Assembly (NCBI RefSeq): GCF_016864375.1
Contig: NZ_CP069355.1
Coordinates: 248,001 to 312,000, forward strand
Reading direction: 5' to 3'
Origin: Microvirga sp. VF16
Lineage (GTDB): Bacteria; Pseudomonadota; Alphaproteobacteria; Rhizobiales; Beijerinckiaceae
DNA length: 64,000 bases
The first letter of the stretch is position 1; each line of letters starts with the position of its first letter. Below, in pieces: positions 59,838-64,000 of this stretch. The notes under the pieces are model-generated. The model was not told the origin of the DNA, did no database searches, and saw only the letters and a program-made list of their open reading frames with translations. A program made the position numbers and the translations under genes.

Positions 59838-60137
59838 TCAGGCGTGACGGGTCACCAAGCTCGCCTCAAAGTTGCTTTTCACCTCTGGCTCGCCAAGCCA
59901 GACGCGGAGCTCTTCCAGGGAGGGAAAGCTGTGCTCAATCTTAATGAACGGAGCCGGTCTCCTGCTTCGCGGCAGATCCTCGAGCAGCTCGGCCGTCCAC
60001 GTGTAGGGCCGATGGGAGCTATGCCTTACCACGCTTCCCATGACGTCTCCATTCAAGAGCAGGTCATAGGCGCCCGGTGCGAGTTGAAGCAGATGGGATG
60101 GTTGCCGCTCTCCCCAGACGGCATCGCAGTGTGCCAA
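59838..60137 (-). CDS. Conserved hypothetical protein, start uncertain because of IS insertion
   Basis: The core HLLQLAPGAYDLLLNGDVMG, SVVRHSSHRPYTWTAELLED, LPRSRRPAPFIKIEHSFPSL, EELRVWLGEPEV looks like a small conserved protein of rhizobial and methylobacterial genomes (P-G-x-Y-D-[VL]-L-x-[DN]-G-x-V-x-G-S-V-V). A TTG at 60137 is the nearest start before it; the frame runs further upstream into the left part of the IS110-type element, where the true 5' end may have been replaced. Function unknown. Confidence 0.6.
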   Translation of the reverse strand: MAHCDAVWGERQPSHLLQLAPGAYDLLLNGDVMGSVVRHSSHRPYTWTAELLEDLPRSRRPAPFIKIEHSFPSLEELRVWLGEPEVKSNFEASLVTRHA

Positions 60138-60178
60138 GAATGTGGTGGTTTCAGCCACCAAGCGGAGAGGACGGCAAA

Positions 60179-61207
60179 GTGAAAGATACAATGATCGGAG
60201 TGGATCTAGCAAAACATGTGTTCCAGCTCCATGGCGCATCAATGGCGGGGCACTTGAAGTTTCGAAAGAAGCTGTCACGTCCTCAGTTTCAGAAGTTTGT
60301 GACCGAGCATCCGTCGGCAGTCGTGGTGATGGAAGCCTGCGGCAGCGCCCATTATTGGGCACGGGAGATGGTCAAACTCGGCCATGAGGTGAAGCTGATC
60401 GCGCCGCAGTATGTGAAACCTTTCGGAACGCGCCAGAAGAACGATGCGGCCGATGCCGAGGCCATCGTGGTCGCAGCACAGCGCCCGGACATGCGCTTCG
60501 TCGAACCGAAATCGGAAGAACAGCAGGCCAAGGCAGTGCTGTTTCGGGCTCGGCAGCGCCTTGTCCGTCAGCGCACCGATCTGGTGAACGCGCTGCGTGC
60601 AGTTCTCTACGAATACGGCCACATCGTCCCCCAAGGGATCGTCCATCTCAAATGAATCGAGGCGATTCTCAAGACGCCAAACAGCGACCTTCCCGAGTTG
60701 GTCTGCCAGGAATGTCAGGATCTTATCGACCAGATTGGCCGGAAGACGGAGCGGATCGAGGCTAAGACAGAGCAACTCAAGAAGCTGGCAGAGCAGACCG
60801 GACCAGCGCGACGGTTGCAAACGATGCCAGGGGTCGGGCCGCTGACCGCGCTGGCAGTTGAAGCATTCGCACCCGACATGGCCAGCTTCAAGCGTGGCCG
60901 AGACTTTGCGGCTTGGCTAGGCCTTGTTCCACGTCAGCATTCCTCAGGCGGCAAGGAACGTCTTGGGCGTGTATCAAAGGAGGGGCAGGCCGACATTCGC
61001 CAGTTACTCATCGTTGGGGCGATGTCGCGGCTGAACTGGTTAGGTCGCAAATCGATTCGCGAGGGTTCGTGGCTGGCACAGATGCTGGCGAGAAAGCCGC
61101 GGATGCTCGTGGCGATAGCTTTGGCAAACAAGATGGCGCGGACGGTCTGGGCCATGCTCACCAAAAGAGAGGATTATCGGAATCCGGCGCCGGCTGTGGC
61201 TGCGTGA
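60179..61207 (+). pseudogene. IS110-family transposase with an internal TGA
   Basis: Start GTG 60179 or ATG 60191: MIGVDLAKHVFQLHGASMAG (DEDD Asp in GVDLAK), then VVVMEACGSAHYWAREMVKL (Glu) and KNDAADAEAIVVAAQRPDMR (D-x-x-D). After GIVHLK an in-frame TGA at 60653-60655 interrupts. The same frame continues IEAILKTPNSDLPELVCQEC and the Transposase_20 half with LQTMPGVGPLTALAVEAFAP and AAWLGLVPRQHSSGGKERLG. Only this nonsense codon separates two otherwise intact halves (about 340 residues together). Full activity would need read-through. Confidence 0.88.
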
Positions 61208-61525
61208 TTGACCTGCAGCAAACAGCCTGTTGTCGGTGGGGGGTGTGAGAAGGCGACGACCTGAATGGGCACATTGATCGAACAGATCGGGATTAGGAAA
61301 ACCAGCTATAGCCTAAGAGTCCGCGAACTCGCGAATCAGTTTTGGACCTAATCCGCGGATCACCATACCGGCCAGCGGCTTCTGCAAGCGCCGCAAGCAA
61401 AGGCCTGACAGAAGACCGCACTCGATCACACGTCCAAAGGGTCAGAAAATTCTTGCATCACGGGCGGCACCCACAGAAGGCTATAGGTCATGAGGGCTCA
61501 TACCAGACCTCAGCTGAAGCTCAAT
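61208..61525. other. Gap downstream of the IS110-type gene
   Basis: About 320 bases; no supported gene. It should include the right end of the IS110 element, which has no long inverted repeat and cannot be fixed by eye. Confidence 0.4.
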
Positions 61526-61699
61526 TCACTCATGGGCCTTTGCGACGACAGACGTGCGATCTGGAGCCATGATCAGCGTTGGACGCTGCTTGGGGCGGGC
61601 CACGAAGGCCAGCCATTCCAGGCCACTCGGGCTGAGGCGGATCTGGTAGCCGTTGGATTCGACGAGGTCGGCTGTCTCAGGATGATGGGAATCAGGCAT
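61526..61699 (-). CDS. Doubtful small hypothetical protein
   Basis: A 57-residue frame from the ATG at 61699: MPDSHHPETADLVESNGYQI, RLSPSGLEWLAFVARPKQRP, TLIMAPDRTSVVAKAHE. The stretch IRLSPSGLEWLAFV, APDR looks like a beta-rich small protein and could be real; no ribosome site or family is clear. An opposing frame at 61698-61892 is equally open, so only one of the two, or neither, is a gene. Confidence 0.3.
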   Translation of the reverse strand: MPDSHHPETADLVESNGYQIRLSPSGLEWLAFVARPKQRPTLIMAPDRTSVVAKAHE

Positions 61700-61933
61700 G
61701 GCTGTGATGGCAGGTGTTGGCTGTCTAGCGGCAGACATCAGCGGTCGTCTCGGCCTCATGCTTGGATGGGCCAGTGAGTGGTCGGCCTGGAGGGACTTGA
61801 TCCTCAACCAGACCATTGAGCGGCCGGCCCTCACCCGTGAGCGACAGGCCCATGCCGCCTCCACCATGGCTGCGTCCAACGCCCTTCGCTAGGTCCAGAA
61901 AGCCACAGCCTCTCAGAAACCGCTCAGCACCTG

Positions 61934-62389
61934 CTAACGGCCAATCGCCGTGACGAGCGAAATGAGCTGGCTGACGTTGGCCTCATCGACGAGCGAGCAG
62001 CGGGATCGTCCCTGTGCATCCCGGAAAGTCGCATAGGTGAGACGCTCGATCACATGGTTGTCGCGGTCGAAGGTGAGGATCCTCGGGACTATGTCGGTGA
62101 TATGGCTGTCGCGACTGGCGACGGGATTGCAGATGATCAGCGGATCGCCCGGCTGGCAGGTTCGCGCCGCGGCGCCGTCCACGATGCAGCAGCGGGATCC
62201 GCGCTCGCCCAGGAGCACATAGGCCGAGGTCCGGGCGCCGGTGGTCTTGTTCCAGATCTCCACGAATTCCATGGGGGCAAAGCCAACCGGCTCGCAGTGC
62301 TCGGGATCCAGCGTGATCGAACCTTGGCCGTTAACGGTTGCTTCCGTGACATGGACGCCATGGAGTTTGCCGGCAACAAGCGTCGTCAT
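61934..62389 (-). CDS. panD: Aspartate 1-decarboxylase with C-terminal extension
   Basis: PanD makes beta-alanine from aspartate for pantothenate. From ATG 62389 the protein reads MTTLVAGKLHGVHVTEATVN, then GQGSITLDPE with the Gly-Ser self-cleavage site that becomes the pyruvoyl group (Ser about residue 24). VEIWNKTTGARTSAYVLLGE, RGSRCCIVDGAAARTCQPGD and PLIICNP follow as in the family. At 151 residues it is about 25-30 longer than usual, with an unusual tail DNHVIERLTYATFRDAQGRS. It is the last gene of a panB-panC-panD set, 26 bases after panC. Confidence 0.88.
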   Translation of the reverse strand: MTTLVAGKLHGVHVTEATVNGQGSITLDPEHCEPVGFAPMEFVEIWNKTTGARTSAYVLLGERGSRCCIVDGAAARTCQPGDPLIICNPVASRDSHITDIVPRILTFDRDNHVIERLTYATFRDAQGRSRCSLVDEANVSQLISLVTAIGR

Positions 62390-62415
62390 GGTCCTGCTCC
62401 GCCCAACCAGCGCCG

Positions 62416-63282
62416 TCAGGCCTCGTGCCGGCGTGCGACGGTCGCCGCCTCGGCGGGATCGAGAATGCCATTGTCGCTCAGGCGCGTGGGTCCGCCACAA
62501 GCCGCGACACAGAGCATGGCCGCTGACGCAACGGCTCCCCTCACCGCCTCAAGCATCCCGGCCTCCCGCACCTCGAGGCACTGCAGCTGATCGCCCACGG
62601 TCATGGGGCTCCAGGCTGTCTCGACCAGCCGCTGGCGGCCTGGGCCACCACCAGCCGCGGCCGCCCTCGCGCTCGGCGAGGCTCAGGAAGCGGTTGCGGC
62701 TGCTCAGCGCCAGCCGGTCGGCCTCATGCACGGTCGGCACCGTCACGATCGCGACGGTCAAGTCGAGATCCTGCCGATTCCGACGCGCTGCCGGCCATGC
62801 ACCCACTGCCGGATCACGGCGCATTGCTGGAAGTCCTTCTGGCCGAAGAAGGCGACCTCCGGCTGCACGAGGTTAAACAGCTTGGCAACCACGGTGGCCA
62901 CGCCGCGGAAGTGCCCGGGCCGGACGGCCCCGCAGAGCGGCTCGGCCACGGGGCCGGGCTCGACGGTGGTCTGGAAGCCGGGCGGGTAGATCTCGCCGGC
63001 ATCCGGCACGAAGATCAGGTTCACGCCCGCCGTGCGGCAGAGCGCGTGGTCGGCCTCCAGGGCACGGGGATAGCGGTCGAGATCCTCGTTCGGGCCGAAC
63101 TGGGTCGGATTGACGAAGATGCTGACCACAGTGACGTCACAGTGGGCAACGCTCTCCTCGATCAGCGCGCGATGGCCCGCGTGCAGGAAGCCCATGGTCG
63201 GCACGAAGCCGACCCGCAGGCCTGCGGCGCGGGAGCCTTTCAGGCACTGGGTCAGCGACTTGATCGTGCGGAAGGTCAGCAT
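62416..63282 (-). pseudogene. panC: Pantothenate synthetase, broken by indels
   Basis: The N-terminal 175 residues are good PanC: MLTFRTIKSLTQCLKGSRAA, VGFVPTMGFLHAGHRALIEE (ATP HIGH-like motif), VSIFVNPTQFGPNEDLDRYP and FFGQKDFQQCAVIRQ. The sequence then leaves frame, and DLDLTVAIVTVPTVHEADRL, ALSSRNRFLSLAERE continues in a second frame. QCLEVREAGMLEA and GGPTRLSDNGIL continue in a third. Some 25-30 bases look extra near 62790 and about 100 missing near 62640. Unless these are sequencing errors, PanC activity is lost and the cell would need another panC for pantothenate. Confidence 0.82.
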
Positions 63283-63290
63283 CGATGGCC

Positions 63291-64000
63291 TCACGAGCGG
63301 GTGGAGGGATCCGGCGTCCAGGCGGATACCGCCGCCCGGGCCTCGGCCGGCAGGGCATAGGCCTCTGCGGGTGACGGAAAGGCGCCGCGGCGCACGTCCT
63401 CGGCCCAGTGTGTGAGGGCCTGCTGCAGCAGACCAAAGCCATCGACATAGCTGCGCACGAACTTCGGCCGGTGGCCTTGGCTTAGCCCGAGCACGTCGTG
63501 CAGGACCAGCACCTGGCCCGAGCAGTGTGGCCCGGCCCCGATGCCGATGGTGGGAATCCTGAGGGTGTGGGTGATCCGGGCGGCGAGCTCGGACGGGATG
63601 CCCTCGAGCACGAGCGCACAGCAACCGGCTTCTTGCAGCCGGTGCGCGTCCTCCAGGATTTGGACAGCGTCGTGAACTCCCCTGCTCTGCACCTTGAAGC
63701 CGCCCATGGCATGCACGCTTTGCGGCGTCAGGCCCAAGTGCCCCATCACGGGGATCTCGCATTCCACGAGCGCCTGGATCGTCTCGACGCGCTTTTCTCC
63801 GCCCTCCAGCTTGACGGCGGCTGCCCCGCGCTGGAGAAAGCCGCCGGCGTTGCACAAGGTGTCATCGAGGCTGAGATGATAGCTGAGATAGGGCATATCG
63901 GCCACGAGCAGGCTCCGTGGCCTGGCCCGAGCGATGGCTTCGAGATGATGGTTCATCATCGCCATGCTGACCGGCAGGGTGTTGTCGAAGCCGAGACAGA
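63291..64000 (-). CDS. panB: Ketopantoate hydroxymethyltransferase, 5' end beyond the window
   Basis: PanB adds a hydroxymethyl group to alpha-ketoisovalerate in pantothenate synthesis. The part seen covers most of the protein: LGFDNTLPVS at the edge, MMNHHLEAIARARPRSLLVA, DMPYLSYHLSLDD (metal Asp), AAAVKLEGGEKRV, PVMGHLGLTPQSVHAMGGFK, IPTIGIGAGPHCSGQVLVLH, GHRPKFVRSYVDG. About 235 residues are visible of the usual 265-275. The true start is past 64000, so the internal ATG at 63965 is not used. panC follows after 8 bases. Confidence 0.92.
   Translation of the reverse strand, partial: CLGFDNTLPVSMAMMNHHLEAIARARPRSLLVADMPYLSYHLSLDDTLCNAGGFLQRGAAAVKLEGGEKRVETIQALVECEIPVMGHLGLTPQSVHAMGGFKVQSRGVHDAVQILEDAHRLQEAGCCALVLEGIPSELAARITHTLRIPTIGIGAGPHCSGQVLVLHDVLGLSQGHRPKFVRSYVDGFGLLQQALTHWAEDVRRGAFPSPAEAYALPAEARAAVSAWTPDPSTRS

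Overview
The window is a mosaic of about 64 kb with high GC. It looks like an alphaproteobacterium of the order Hyphomicrobiales, most likely Methylobacteriaceae (Microvirga or Methylobacterium type). The pointers are a repC-type replication gene with an antisense-RNA leader, a GTTC-N7-GTTC LexA box before a umuD remnant, plasmid-backbone genes (DUF736, DUF2958, ArdC, ParB-like), BKACE/DUF849 and DUF1127 proteins, and many IS elements. The genus is an inference.

Left part (1-21.6 kb), metabolic. A truncated DMT exporter gene and an IS630 copy precede a minus-strand gene set: a class III aminotransferase, a family 5 solute-binding protein, two permeases, an M81/MlrC-type metallopeptidase and two ABC ATPases. 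A plus-strand RpiR/SIS regulator and a BKACE-type enzyme gene lie beside it. I read it as uptake and breakdown of a peptide- or amide-like compound; the substrate is unknown. After a HAD fragment, a DUF1127 gene and an MFS transporter comes a PLP-centred cluster: a cysteine desulfhydrase/ACC deaminase-like enzyme, a YggS-type PLP protein and a MocR regulator on minus, facing PaiB, LysE and DapA-like genes on plus.

Middle part (21.6-46.3 kb), plasmid-like and eroded. It holds inverted-repeat-flanked small genes, a WGR remnant, VapBC and RelE/XRE toxin-antitoxin pairs, an integrase tail, a truncated ardC beside a (CT)n tract, and a broken umuDC operon split by a frameshifted serine recombinase. 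An IS4 element with a 10-bp target duplication sits at the stop codon of a frameshifted parB-like gene. Small backbone genes follow, then repC with a candidate counter-transcribed RNA and a ribbon-helix-helix gene, then a YhaO/YhaN-like nuclease-ATPase pair.

Right part (46.3-64 kb). Two IS110-type genes, an OLD-family ATPase/TOPRIM nuclease and an IS5 copy with an inverted partial copy are followed by isocitrate lyase (aceA) with TTTACA/TGTAAA repeats upstream, small unknown genes, a CYTH-WGR gene pair, an IS110 gene with an internal stop, and a panB-panC-panD operon whose panC is broken.

The main theme is gene erosion by single-base shifts, deletions and IS insertion around a plasmid-type replication region. 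The most distinctive intact units are the repC/ctRNA/RHH control region, the YhaO-YhaN pair, the stand-alone OLD nuclease, the CYTH-WGR pair and the PLP cluster. I saw no rRNA, convincing tRNA or CRISPR array.
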